From: Rhizopus arrhizus
Lineage: Eukaryota; Mucoromycota; Mucoromycetes; Mucorales; Rhizopodaceae
Reading direction: 5' to 3'
Length of the DNA: 64,000 nucleotides
NCBI GenBank assembly: GCA_024220505.1
Contig: JAKZZE010000010.1
Coordinates: 1,240,001 to 1,304,000, forward strand
How positions within the stretch are numbered: position 1 is the stretch's first letter; each line of letters opens with the position of its first letter. Below, piece by piece: positions 9,550-21,269 of this stretch. The translations under genes were made by a program, and so were the position numbers. The notes under the pieces were generated by a model. That model was not told the origin of the DNA. It was given only the letters and a program-made list of their open reading frames with translations, and made no database searches.

Positions 9550-11745
9550 ATAAACCAGGCCAGTATGTTATTCTGTGCATTATAAAAGCAAATCAAATCC
9601 ATATTTATTGTGCTTATTTACACATGCGGTTCATTCCATGGTAAACCATTATCGTATTTATTTAGACTGTCGCCTTTAGAACCTCATTTTAATAAAAAAT
9701 GTATTATGATATATATCTTCCTGAGCCTGCCTAGTATTTTTTTCTCATTATTGACAAAAACAGACCAATACTAAGGCGATGGTTGATATACGAAACCAAT
9801 CTACAGTTGTGTATAATTAGTTATGCTTTCTTGTGCTTCCTTTTAGTTAAACTTATACCATCATCTTACTCTACTTTTTAAATGTCATTATGATAGATGT
9901 ATTCAAGTTCTCAATTAAAAGCTCTCTCACTGTTATTCTTACTGTACTATTGTACTATGCATACTGGTTGTCTGAAACAAGAAATAAGATCATAAGAAGC
10001 AATTAAGTGGCTCAAAATGCTTTGTAGTAAATGGCATTAAGAATCATTATGCTCTAGGTACAATATTCACAGTTCAATACGTTTTTTGTTACAGAAGAAT
10101 ACTTTTCTATTGATACTCAAGCTTGCTGTAATTAAGAGTATTGAATAGATTGCAAGCATACACGATGTACCATCCCTAATCGTATTAGGAAGGCGATCAA
10201 GAGCAGTTTATATCATTAACAAGTACATCCAGGATTAAAGTACCTGATTCACTCCCAATTAAGCCAAATTTTTATATAAAACACTCTCAATTATGAAATG
10301 CGAAACTCAGATCAATACTTTATAACTTTTTTTAATCAAAATTTGAGCTTTTAGCTTGCTTATGGAATAAAAATCGATTGTGGAATATATTATTCTGTAA
10401 TGCGTTGAGATTGTCCGGACAAAATCTATAGCAACAATATTGATTACATGGACGATTGTATGCAAACTCACTTGATGATAAAAGAAGCATATCATTAATA
10501 ATGGTTGAATGATAAAGAAACCATTAAAGAAGAAACGTCGATATGTGGGCTGAGGTATGAAATATTTTTAGTTTTAAAGCAAAGTTATTCTTAAAAGCTG
10601 ATCAACTTTGCATAATAATATGAATCATACCATGGCATGGACTAAATTAAATTATCCTTTGCCCAATATCTGAATCTTACAAGATCAGAATTGGATGATG
10701 GTAGAATTCTTCAATTTAGTACTGGAATTGATAGATATTTTCATAAAAAAAGTAATAATGAGTCTCTTCTTGAACTCTCTTTAGATCTCATCATCAAACG
10801 TTTGAAGCAGTTTAAAGTTACGTAGTACGGATGTGGTACAGAAAAAGGGACAATGTTTTCGACGTATGATGTTTCTGGATAAACATTTAAAAAGAACAAC
10901 CTTGAAGAATAGTATTGTTTATGTTGTATCATATGTTCTTCAATAGTAGCACGTAAGAAAAAGAGAAACAACTGACACTCTTTAAAAATAGCTTTATTTT
11001 TCTTAAAAAGAAAAAGCAAGTTCTTTAGAAGAATCTTCACTTTATGTTTATGTGAAACCTCATTTTCTTTTATTTTGTCTTAGTTTTATTTGAATAAAAT
11101 GAAGGAGCAAAAAATAAATTTACAGAAGTGAAACTCGTATTCAGCCAACTGCTATTGTTCTGCTACATGCAATGCGTCATTTGTGTTTGTTTTGTTCCTA
11201 TCGTTTTCACTCACGAGATTTATGTTTACTGCAACAATGATTTTTAAATATGTTATTTATAGTTATATTTCCCTTCCTTGGTAATAATGCCATTGAAATA
11301 TGTTGTTTAAATGCACTATCAATCGAGACTTGACGACAAATGACATTTCTAAGCCAAAATGTGTTCCTTTTTTTTTGCTTCTGTGTAAAAAGGGGAAGGG
11401 GTAGAGAAAGAAAGGGCTTAGCTGAGAGAGAGGAAGTGGAGTCCAAAAATATTTGTTTTACAAACTAAAAAACACACACATAAACACGCTAATTCCTTAC
11501 AGTGGAATGGAATAAGCAAATAGAAAAAGGTGATTTTATTTGCATTGACTAAAACCAAGGTGATCGACATTCCTTTATTAAAAGAGTAATGTTTACATCA
11601 TAAAAGAATAGACTGGAATAATTTTAGTGAGAAACTAAAAATACATACAACAGCCAAAAAAAGTGCCTTGATATTCAAAAAGCGATCACTTGGTCATATC
11701 ATTCATGCAGCCCAATTTGTGTGTGTGTGCCTTGATTCTGAAATG
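9550..11745. other. Intergenic, no gene supported
   Basis: About 2.2 kb without a frame that joins across plausible splice sites or resembles a known family. A 99-codon minus-strand frame at 10741-11040 is present but unsupported. Confidence 0.45.
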
Positions 11746-11746
11746 A

Positions 11747-11755
11747 ATATAAATA
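11747..11755 (+). promoter_or_regulatory. Probable TATA box of the secreted-protein gene
   Basis: ATATAAATA lies 60 bp before the start codon at 11815, a usual spacing for a TATA element, in front of a small secreted protein of the kind that is often highly expressed. Confidence 0.5.
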
Positions 11756-11814
11756 CAAGGCTTTCTTTTCTAATCTTTAGTTATTCATTCACTTTATTGA
11801 ATTACAAAAAAAAA

Positions 11815-12222
11815 ATGTTAAATATCAAATTCGCCTGCTTATTTTTTGCTTTCTTTGCCTTCTTCGCCATGACTCATGCTATGGTAGTCAATCCTACAGT
11901 TCTCACTCCTACTACTGGTACAAAGTGGAGAGCTGGTGGTACTTATGTAGTCAAATGGGAAACGACTTACTTTGATGGTGAAAAGCAAGCTCCTATTCCT
12001 TCCACTCAACGAGGTTATATCAAGTTGGGTTATCTCGAAAAGGACGATCCTGACAACGAACATATCACCTGGGACTTGGCTGATGATTTCCCTTTGGATT
12101 CTGGTGCTCAAACTGTAACTCTACCTAGTGAACTTGAAACAAAGACATCCTATATCATCATTCTCTTTGGTGACTCTGGAAATATTTCAAAGAAATTTAC
12201 TATTCAAGCTGCTCGCTCTTGA
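11815..12222 (+). CDS. Small secreted Kre9/Knh1-like (Ser-Thr-rich GPI family type) protein
   Basis: 135 residues, one exon. The signal peptide is clear (MLNIKFACLFFAFFAFFAMTHA). The mature part reads like the Ig-like N-terminal domain of Kre9/Knh1 cell-wall proteins: VVNPTVLTPTTGTKWRAGG, TYVVKWET, a central GYIKLGYLE strand and a closing SYIIILFGDSGNISKKFTI. It has no cysteine in the mature part and no C-terminal GPI signal, so it is a stand-alone domain, probably secreted to the wall. The frame is open upstream to 11668, but that part lies before the TATA box and would bury the signal peptide, so 11815 is preferred. It converges on the next gene with about 110 bp between stops. Confidence 0.8.
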   Translation: MLNIKFACLFFAFFAFFAMTHAMVVNPTVLTPTTGTKWRAGGTYVVKWETTYFDGEKQAPIPSTQRGYIKLGYLEKDDPDNEHITWDLADDFPLDSGAQTVTLPSELETKTSYIIILFGDSGNISKKFTIQAARS

Positions 12223-12330
12223 GAGATTTGAATATCAAATCTTGTAAACCATACTTTTGTATTATATTCCCAGTTCCATTCATTGTACTATTCTATTTTT
12301 ACTTCCCCTTTCCTTTATAATAAATATATT

Positions 12331-13159
12331 TTATTCACTTTTTATATTGTATACATCTTTTGCATGCTGCTTTAATTGTCGCATAGATCCAATTCCAAAT
12401 ATAAAGGTACTCATAACCCACTTGATCATATTCAGAGGTCCATACCACCCCCTACGTAAACATGTCGCGAGAGCGTAAACACATTCAGCTACGTGAATGA
12501 CAAGAATTGAATCCATAACGCGTCGACTCAGTGGTTGTCCAATCGTGTTGCGCAACTCCAAAATCTGAATAGGAAACTGACGTTTTAAATAATCATCTGA
12601 GGCATAAGCAAACAAAGCAGTAGCTCCCATTCCAAGACCAATCATCAACATAGGAATAGGACGAGGCATATAAAAGCTATCTAGAGGAACTATAGGATTT
12701 TCAGGAGTATAGGCAGTGGCCATCATGGCTTTAGCAATTGCTTTGAAAGGAGGTGGTCCAGATAAAGAACTAGGCTGCACAAAAGATAAAATAACCATCA
12801 GAGATATATCTTTTCTTTTCTTACTAATCCTAATGCTTCTTCTGCCTCTTTAGCCATAGATTCTAAAACAGGTCGAACTTCTTGTCTGTCAGTTAAAGGT
12901 GTCTTGAAGGGAATAGATACTTGTCCTGTTGTCCCGTCAGATAATGTATAGTCCAATGTAAATTGTCTCGCGTTGAGACTTTTAAAAGTAGCCTTGGTTG
13001 CTTGATCAACCTGACCAAAGTATCGAACATAGGCAAGGTTGGTGGCTACTTTGAGAATAAGAAAATATGATACATAAAAATAGTGCAAGTTTATGTACCT
13101 TCATGTACGCTCATATAAGCTGAAATGGAGGGACTGTGTGGTAAAATAGGATCAGACAT
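12331..13159 (-). CDS. DUF2470/DUF4499-type integral membrane protein
   Basis: Exons 13159-13099, 13048-12825 and 12774-12331 give 242 residues. The N-terminal half (ATNLAYVRYFGQVDQATKA to DRQEVRPVLESMAKEAEEAL) resembles a DUF2470 domain, the flavin/heme-associated domain found at the end of HugZ/pyridoxamine-oxidase-like proteins. The C-terminal half has three hydrophobic helices (IPMLMIGLGMGATALFAYA; DSILVIHVAECVYALAT; MIKWVMSTFIFGIGSMRQL) with the HVAE motif of DUF4499. Fungal proteins with this pair are known but uncharacterised, so I give no function. The short first exon was placed by a GT-AG intron that keeps the frame. It is divergent from the tRNA-synthetase gene. Confidence 0.75.
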
Positions 13160-13727
13160 TTTTGCTTTCTTTTTGAAAAAGATAAAAAAGTGAAAAAAAA
13201 AAAAGTTAATAAATATAAAACCTTCCAATGATAGAAAATGGCAATTTAATTTAACCGGACTTTTGCGTACGACATTTAAACTACTGAAGCCGTGTCACAC
13301 CTTCCTGGAACGTGCAAATTATCATTAGTTAATCAATACTTTATCGTTGCTGATTATTCAAACATCTCAACTAATTACATGTTTTCAACCATAGGTAAGG
13401 CACTGTTTGCTGAGAATATTGATTCTTGTTATGCAATAAAATCTGACTTTTTTTGAAATCAGCTATTGTCATCAGAAAGGGTGTCAATAGCAATGTTTAA
13501 TATAATATTACCACTTAGCAAGACAACTGAAAGCAAAGAGGAAAGCGTCTATTGAAGAAAAGGAACCACAGAGCCTGTACATATAGAGTCATATGCTTTG
13601 CTTGCTATTGCGAATGGTAAATATTCTATTGCCGGCTCGGAAAAAAGTGAGTTTGAAAGACACCAAAAAAAAAGTAACTGTCCTCTTTTTTTTTTTCCGA
13701 AGCGAAAAGGCACCCCTTGTTTAAAAA
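13160..13727. promoter_or_regulatory. Divergent promoter region
   Basis: 568 bp between two diverging genes (the DUF2470 membrane protein and mitochondrial ThrRS). A-runs near 13191-13204 and a T-run near 13685-13696 lie close to the two starts. No gene seen. Confidence 0.5.
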
Positions 13728-15172
13728 ATGCTGTCAAGGACCATTCGTCGCCACTTGACCAAATTAAAAGCACCCATTTCACTTTCTTTAAGGCCGCGAT
13801 ACTTTCACACTTCATTTACTCGCTTTAGCCAAGGTATACACAAAATTCTTTATTCTTCATTTGCTCCTAACCTTTCCTGTAAGATGCATCAACGCCTGAT
13901 CTTGATCACCGTACGATCGGTAAAGCTCAATCTTTGTTCATGATTCATCCTGTCAGTCCAGGCTCGATTTTTATGCTACCTCACGGTACACGTATTGTTC
14001 GTAAACTTCAAGACTTTTTACGATCCGAATATGCAAGATATGGATATGAAGAAGTCATGACACCTTTGATTTATAAAAAGGATCTTTGGGAGACCAGTGG
14101 GCATTGGCAAAACTATAAGGATGACATGTATATGGTTAAAGGAGGCGATGATGACAATGAAGACGGTTTATTTGGACTGAAACCCATGAACTGCCCTGGA
14201 CATTGTTTGATCTTTGACAGCACACCCAAGTCATACCGTGATTTACCTATTCGGCTTGCAGATTTCAGTCCACTTCACAGGTAAACCAAGTGATTATTTT
14301 CAAGTTGAAATTAAACAAGATATAGAAACGAGGCATCCGGTGCACTTTCAGGATTGACCCGTGTTCGTCGGTTTCACCAAGACGATGCTCACATCTTTTG
14401 TACTCAGCAGCAGATTGCTCCAGAGATCACCTCTTGTCTTTCCTTTGTCGACCGCGTCTACAAGGCCTTTCAATTTCCTCACTACGATCTGACACTATCA
14501 ACTCGACCTGAAAGTTTTATTGGTCGTATAGAAGAATGGGATCTGGCCGAAAAGGCATTACGTGAGGCTTTGGATGCAACAGGTCGTCCTTGGACAGTGA
14601 AGGAAGGAGACGGTGCCTTTTACGGTCCAAAGATTGACATCATGGTCAAGGACTCTGGTGGTAAATCTCACCAAACAGCTACCATTCAACTTGACTTTCA
14701 ATTACCACAACGATTTCAACTTAGTTATGTGGACGAGCAAGATCAGGCACAGACACCCGTCATTGTACACCGTGCCATCTTGGGCTCCATTGAACGTATG
14801 ATGGCCATCTTGATTGAGCATACAGCAGGCAAATGGCCATTTTGGTTAAGTCCTCGACAGGGTGTGGTTATTCCCATCTCGACTCAATTTGCAGATTACG
14901 CTCAGAAAGTCGCCAGTGAATTATCACTTGGTTCAAATCAAACAAGCGAACCTCACTACTTTGTTGATGTGGACCAGTCCCCTCGTGATCGATTGAATAA
15001 GATGATTCGTCAAGCTCAATTACAGCAATACAACTTTATCTTTGTTGTTGGACAAAAGGAAATGGATGAAGGCACAGTAAATGTGAGGACAAGGAAAGGA
15101 CAAGTTTTGGGAACAATGAGTGTGGAAAATGTTCGAAAGATGTTTGGTCGTATGACAGCTGATTTAGAATAA
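13728..15172 (+). CDS. MST1: Mitochondrial threonyl-tRNA synthetase
   Basis: Exons 13728-13833, 13884-14280 and 14326-15172 give 449 residues. It opens with an Arg/Ser-rich presequence (MLSRTIRRHLTKLKAPISLS) typical of mitochondrial import. The class II catalytic core follows: DHRTIGKAQSLFMIHPVSPG, the MNCPGHCLIF block, motif 2 (LTRVRRFHQDDAHIFC) and motif 3 (GSIERMMAILIEH). The C-terminal anticodon-binding domain runs from WPFWLSPRQGVVIPI to the end. It lacks the N-terminal TGS and editing domains of cytosolic ThrRS, as yeast MST1 does, and has about MST1's length. It charges mitochondrial tRNA-Thr for organelle translation. Both introns keep the frame. Confidence 0.92.
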
Positions 15173-15377
15173 TGTACATAATGAATGCTGAATAATAATA
15201 AAAAATTTGAATGTGTGTGTATGTGTCGTTTGTTGATAGAGTTTAAGTTAAATGAAAAAGCGAGGGAGCCCTGTTTTGTACAACGTATGTATTTTTAAAT
15301 TTATGTTACAAAAAAAAAAAGAGGGTATGACAAGTAACTATGCATATGATCCAATCGATATAAAGATTTTTCATCGT

Positions 15378-16512
15378 TTAATTTGCACCAGGCTGATTGG
15401 TTAGACGATGTAAACTCATAGATGAAGGATTTTTATGACTAGTGGACAAGGCTTGTGACATCAAATAATCGGGTGTTGCCAAGTAAAGTACACTGGTACT
15501 TCGATGGTCATCATTATCGTCATCCAGCATAGCATATTTAGTGAATTCATCATTATCACCAAAGAACTTGCTGATTTTTGCGTGCTCTTTTTTCGATTGA
15601 TATCTATGTAAGATCCAAAGCAAACCAAGGACCAAGAGAACGAAAATAATAATGCATGCACCCAAAACACCCCAGAGCCATGCCTTGATGACTCGGAAAA
15701 CGTCAGGAGCCTGAATACAGATTCCGTCGTTAGAGCAAGAACCTGAAAGACATTCCCGATCTTGTTCACAAGCAGACTTCAAAGGCTTGGAGCTTACGCA
15801 TATTGATTCAAGACAATAGGTGCCATCCGTACAGTTGTCTCGAATAATGGTTTGCTGAACCAAGTCTTCATCAGCATCTTGTGAATAATAAACAGTGCTA
15901 ATATAACTTTAGAATACGCAAAATTGCCATCATTTTTAACTTACAGATCTGCACCACAATTACCGCCAAGAGGTGCACCTTTAATAAAACAAGTCGAATT
16001 TAAGCAAATTGTATCTAATCCAGTACATTCATCATCTCTTTGCTATATATTTTCATGTAAGCTTTTTTACAGATCATAAATTGAAGGTATCTTACCAATT
16101 CACAATGAGATCCAACAGAAAGACGAGGTACACATCGAGAATTGTTATCAGGACAATAGCTTGTCATGTTGCATCTTTCTGGAAAAGGCCTTATTGCTAT
16201 ATCCCAACTACAAGAAAAAAAAAATGAGTTGTTTTCTTTCAAATTTGTTTCTTACTTTTTAATGTAATCTGAATTGCTGCATCCTTTGTAATTGCAAGTA
16301 TTAGTCGTTATATCGCAGAATAAGTAAATATTATCACAAGAATCATTGTATTCAAATGTGCCTGCTCTATTTAAAAGATTAGAAGGGCAAATGCAGGTAC
16401 ACAGTTGCCATAGTTACCTGTATTGTGGCGTAGGGTCACACAACTGACCAAATTCCAATGCAAAGCTAATTGAAATACAAGACAATAAAATGCAAAAGTA
16501 AGTCTGTTTCAT
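15378..16512 (-). CDS. Cys-rich type I membrane protein of unknown function
   Basis: Exons 16512-16418, 16366-16256, 16207-16096, 16042-15945 and 15897-15378 give 311 residues. It has a signal peptide (MKQTYFCILLSCISISFA). An extracellular part of about 180 residues holds many Cys pairs, with repeated modules of the form C-x5-C...C (CPDNNSRC, CTGLDTICLNSTC, CTDGTYCLESIC, CEQDRECLSGSCSNDGIC) that look like EGF or Dickkopf-type knots. One transmembrane helix follows (about GVLGACIIIFVLLVLGLLWIL), then a cytoplasmic tail with basic and acidic clusters. I recall similar fungal membrane proteins but know no function. All four introns restore the frame between Cys modules, which supports the model. 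Confidence 0.75.
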
Positions 16513-17211
16513 TGTAAGAAATGAAAAGAAAAATATTTTTTTATAGAAAAAGCCATTCATTTATATTTATCTATTTCTGTTGCGATTCAATATCCGAAAA
16601 GTTGAACCTTCTGTGCCAAACTTGACAAAGATTGCTTTTAATGCCCATTCTTTGACACTCTTCCTTTTCTGCATGTTGAAAGCTTTTTTGGAGTGAATGA
16701 ATACTTGTAAAAAGAAATAAATATCGTTACTTTTCATTAAGGCTACCACCAATTTGAATTTTGGAATACCAGGAAATCGAAGTAAAAGTGATCTGTGTCT
16801 GTGTCACTAATTCTGCCAAGAAACCTTATCAGATCTTTGATTTGATGGATTTGTTCAAGCAAAATACATAAAACAAGCAAATATAAACTCAAGACTTTTC
16901 ATGGACTAAATCTCTTTCCATATCCACAATACAATCATTCTGTTTAAATTTTACACTTCTTTTTTTTTGTTGAATTCTTTGTTGGATGACGCGGAGTTCA
17001 TAGACGAGACATGTGTATTGGCCTATTGCTCTGTTGCACTTTTATACTTTTAAATAATAAATTTAAGTGATAAAATCTACAAGTAGCATTATATTGTTAT
17101 TTAAAGTGAATAAGCTATTTGGAAGTTTGAAAGAAAGACTCAAAGAACCCTGTGTCTGTGAATGAATTGGATGAACAATACGTCAGCTTTGTCCAAAATT
17201 AGAATAAAAAA
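16513..17211. other. Intergenic, no gene seen
   Basis: Upstream of the Cys-rich membrane protein gene. AT-rich, short frames only. Confidence 0.5.
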
Positions 17212-17880
17212 TTGATTAAATATAGTGCTTCTCAATTGACCAATTACAAACTTAAACCACATCGGTTGTCTCTAGTACAGCGATTTCTACCGTCATTGAC
17301 AATGGTACCATACCAACTTTCAAGTGGCCACTTTTTTGGAAAATGCCTGTTTCGCCTAAAAGCCGGTCTTTATGGTATCGTCTATTCCACCGTAAACTCT
17401 ATAGTCAATCACTTCTCTCAAGATTTGATAACGGCTTGACCTCTTCTCAATGTAAATTTTGTTCTGCTAATACTGAAGACTTACAACACCTCTTCGTGCG
17501 CTGTCCTATGAAATGAAGAGTATGGATAGATGCCTTCAATTTCTTTAGTCCACACCTCACTTTCACTCAAAACAATGTATGCTCAATCCTCTGGTCTTTT
17601 CAGTGGTTTCCTTTTGTTGACAGTACTGATCTCTGGACCCTCAGCTGCTGTGTGCTTTTCGTTATCTGGCGTGCCCATTGGAGATTTACTATTGACAGCT
17701 TTCCTTTTATTGATAAGCAGCTGGTCACTCGTGCTATGTCGCAGTTTGCTACCCTCAAATGGGGCAGATTTGACCTTGATTAGCATGTTCAGTTGCTTAC
17801 ACTTTGTTTCTTTTGGTTCACATCGCTCTCAGACGTGCGACTCCTATTATATTTTATAAATAAAAATAAATTATTTATTT
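17212..17880 (+). pseudogene. LINE retrotransposon 3' end with zinc-binding (zf-RVT) remnant
   Basis: On the plus strand the region translates, with a few stops and frame changes, to a typical end of a LINE reverse transcriptase: WPLFWKMPVS, SLWYRLFHRKLYSQS, then the zinc-knuckle CKFCSANTEDLQHLFVRCPMK, then WSFQWFPFVDS and WRAHWRF. It ends in an A/T-rich tail at about 17858-17885. The 5' part is missing, the usual 5' truncation of LINE copies. A stop right after the CPMK of the zinc knuckle shows that it is dead. Confidence 0.75.
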
Positions 17881-20679
17881 ACATAAATCACTAAGATATT
17901 TGTAAATCATATAAATATACAATGTTCTTTTATTAAATAAAACAGTAACTTTATCTTTTGTTCAATTTTGAAGTGTCTTTTATTTCGATAAATCAAATAA
18001 GGATCGGATACGGAAAACCTTCATTGAGCCTCCTAATACAGAGATCGAACAATGATGTTAATTTAGTACTGAATTCATATTACTGACATTTCCTCACATC
18101 CCTTTCTGCAAAGAAGCTTATCATTTCGTCACTATTCAATATATCAAGACGACCGAGATATTCTTTTACACCATTATATACATCATCCTCCATCGTAAAT
18201 GTTGTTTTGGTGTTATAGGGATGAAGTGGGAATATCAGTTTCAGTAGATCAATAACTGCTCTTCGAGAAGTAGGAAGTATTTAAATATGTGAATAAATCA
18301 AAACAAAAAGTTGTGACTGTTGCAATATATGGTTGTTTTAAGGGATTCTATCAATAGCATATTTGAGGACATTATTTTTTTTTTTTTTTTGATTGTTTTT
18401 ATTCATTGCTCCGCGTAGACTGCAAATTTATGTGTCAGTTAAAGTGAACCCAGAGTACAAGTTCCGCTAAGGACAGTTTAAAATCTGAACCTTGGTGTCA
18501 AGTTATGTAAATTCAGATTTATGTCCTTAAAAAGAACGAATGTTAAACAAAATGGAATCCTTTCTATGTTTTTTTTTATCTCTAGCTTAGATAAATATGC
18601 GTTTTTCATTCTGAAGTAAAATAGTATTCTAAATGATTGTAAAATACATATATCTTTTAGCATTGATAATTGTTACAGCCCATTTGAATGGCTTGAGCTT
18701 ATCGCCATCCTATCTCGATTTGTTTTCCATGTTGAGCGTAGTAAAAGATCATGTCAGATTGAGCTGCTGTCTATGCACCCGTAAAGAACTAAATCCAACA
18801 TGATTACAAGTAAAATATATAAATGTAGCGAGCCAAATCTGTTTGCTATTCCTACCTATTCTAGAAAACGATGGTCACAACATGAAGTATTGCGCCATTA
18901 AGAAAGCTTAGGCTGCAAGTTTAAATGAAGAAATGGATTAGAAGATGGATTTATTCAAGGGTCTAGCGTCAACAAGTATTGTATTCTCTTGTTAACAATT
19001 AATGCTGCCTTTTTTAATAAATGACTTAAACATTTTTCCTTCTCAAGTTGTAGCACAAAAAAGTGGCCATTATTTGATTGGAGAATGCACTCATGACCTA
19101 TTTCGCATGTCGAGACGATCTAACTGATGCATATTGCCTAATGTAACACATAATTCAGCACTATTAATCTTAACATCGTACACAACTTTGTATACATTTG
19201 TAATATCAAAAAAATAAAGTGCCATTTTCTTTAAAAAAAATAACAAACAGCTTGTCTTTTTTTTTTTTTCTAATATCATTCTAATCTTTTTCAAAGAAAA
19301 AATAAAATGAAATGTGCATTTTTTCATATTGTAACGCAAGTTTCCAAGCGTGAGTTTCTTTCAATAAAGTACGGGAAGCCTTCTTTCATTTCACGTATAT
19401 GCTCGTCATGGTTGGATGTTATTATCATAGTATCATCACCTTCGTTTCGTTCTCGACTACCTCCTTTTCTTTCAAAGAAATAATAAGAATAATAAAAAAT
19501 TAGCGGGCTTTTACCTTTTTTAACATATTCTTACAATATTTTTGAAACTAGATGCCTCTAAAAAACAGTGTCGCTTAAAATAAACGTTATAATTTCCCGG
19601 TTATTTGATTCTTTATGTCTCTTGAGCAGTTTTATAATGCCATACCTTCTTTTTACCCTTTTTCAAAATAATAATGATATTAGCATGAGCATACAGTTTT
19701 TATTCGAGAAAATTTGTTGATGAAAATAGCAACTCCATGGATGCCGTAGACAACCCACACGACAGTATTCGGTTATGTGTTTTGATCAATATAGATTCAT
19801 ACCTAAAGTGGCAAGAAAATCTTAAGCTAAAGTAGCAAGGCTTTAGTATGCCCAATACTCTCCCTAAGTAATGTTCTGATGAGACCAACTCTTTCATTAT
19901 CATGTATCACTTTGAAAAATCTGTATCAGTAGCGTAGGCTGAGAGAAAATACGAGATAAAAGCAAAAGTTGCAAAGCGATGGTTTAAGGTATGCAGGCAA
20001 CAAGAATATGAGCCTGAAGAAAATATGAAATGCAGAATAAAATCTGGATGAGGAGATGAACACAAGTAATACATTATTAGTTTCATTGAGGAGAATTTCT
20101 ATAAAATTATTGAGCAAATAGTAGTATAATGTTATATCACCAACGAATATAAGCCATCTTTCAAGAAAGTAAATTTTCGTTCGTTATTGTTGAACAGCAA
20201 TCAGACGATCAAACGATAGGAATGAAACACAGAGACATGGACTACCTCATCTATTTTTGGGGTCCTATCATCTTTACTTTTTTTTACTCATACTGTAATT
20301 TAAGCTTATTGGCATATACTCATAACCATATAAAATTCATTTCTCTAGGTTTAAGATACGACTTCACCAATGAAATTTTAAGTAAAATCTGCAATCATGC
20401 TTGCATTATAAACCAACTAAAGACTTTTCTCTCTCTCCTTTTTTCTTTTTTTTTTTAATTTAATGTACTATTCTTGGAGATAATATTGTGTTTTAAAGTA
20501 ATGAAATACTCTTTTTTTTTTTTTTTTTTTATATATATTTTATTTTATTTGTAAGTTCACCTATACTAAATAAAGTAATTTTGGGTGCTAAACTTTAAAT
20601 ATTTTTCACTTCAGACGCATTTAAACAAGTTTATTTTTCTCGTCTTCTTTCTTTCTCTTTTATCAACAAAGAATAAAAT
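17881..20679. other. Gene-poor stretch with an unassigned coding remnant
   Basis: About 2.8 kb. The only protein-like signal is minus-strand 18285-18080, reading LPTSRRAVIDLLKLIFPLHP and, further on, FTMEDDVYNGVKEYLGRLD before a stop. It looks like a true coding remnant but I cannot place its family. The rest is AT-rich with several poly-T tracts (for example 18371-18391, 19256-19270 and 20512-20530). Confidence 0.4.
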
Positions 20680-21010
20680 ATGACTCCTGTTTATCGTACT
20701 TCATTTCAAAATTCATTTTATTATGATACAAGTAAGTTTTATTGTTAATACCTTGAAATATTTATTAATATAAAATATAATAGCAAGGTTGGGGCAAATC
20801 GAAGCACAACATGAACTGGCCCGTAACTTTTATGATGATGATGAATTTTGTCCTATTTATTCTACTGATCATTTAGATGATCGTGATCGTATTCAACAGA
20901 GACTCACGCCATCTCCTCGTACATCACCTTCAATCAAAAACTCAAAAAGAGTGATACCAATTATTAACCCTAACAATATGACTCCTATATCCATCTTGCA
21001 TTCAAAATAA
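20680..21010 (+). CDS. Small two-exon hypothetical protein
   Basis: Exons 20680-20731 and 20784-21010 give 92 residues: MTPVYRTSFQNSFYYDTT, then RLGQIEAQHELARNFYDDDE, a DHLDDRDRIQQRL segment, a Ser/Pro/Thr-rich patch and the end PNNMTPISILHSK. I do not recognise it. Support comes from a strong GTAAGT donor, a TAATAG acceptor that keeps the frame, a pyrimidine-rich leader and AATAAA 37 bp after the stop. It is acidic in the middle and basic near the end, with no signal peptide or membrane helix. It sits alone between repeat-rich blocks. Confidence 0.6.
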
Positions 21011-21269
21011 TCTCTTTCATTTGTGTATATCTTTCTTTCTATTTGTAAATAAACAAAAACACAATACCATTTTTACTGCTATTAATATAACATGAGGCTT
21101 TGAATTACAGTCATTCGGTTCCCAATTTGCACACACAACAAATCAAATTGGACGCTTTTTGAATATTTACCTTATTTAGAAAGTCATTCACTACAAAAAT
21201 CACACATTAAATACAAATACAAGTTGACAACCAACCCTCAAATCCAAACACAAGCCTAACCTATTATTA

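Noticed and set aside
10741..11040. 99-codon minus-strand frame
   Set aside because: Overlaps nothing recognisable, shows no splice signals that extend it, and has low-complexity Phe/Leu/Lys composition typical of AT-rich non-coding DNA.
11668..11814. N-terminal extension of the secreted protein
   Set aside because: It would start upstream of the TATA box and bury the signal peptide.
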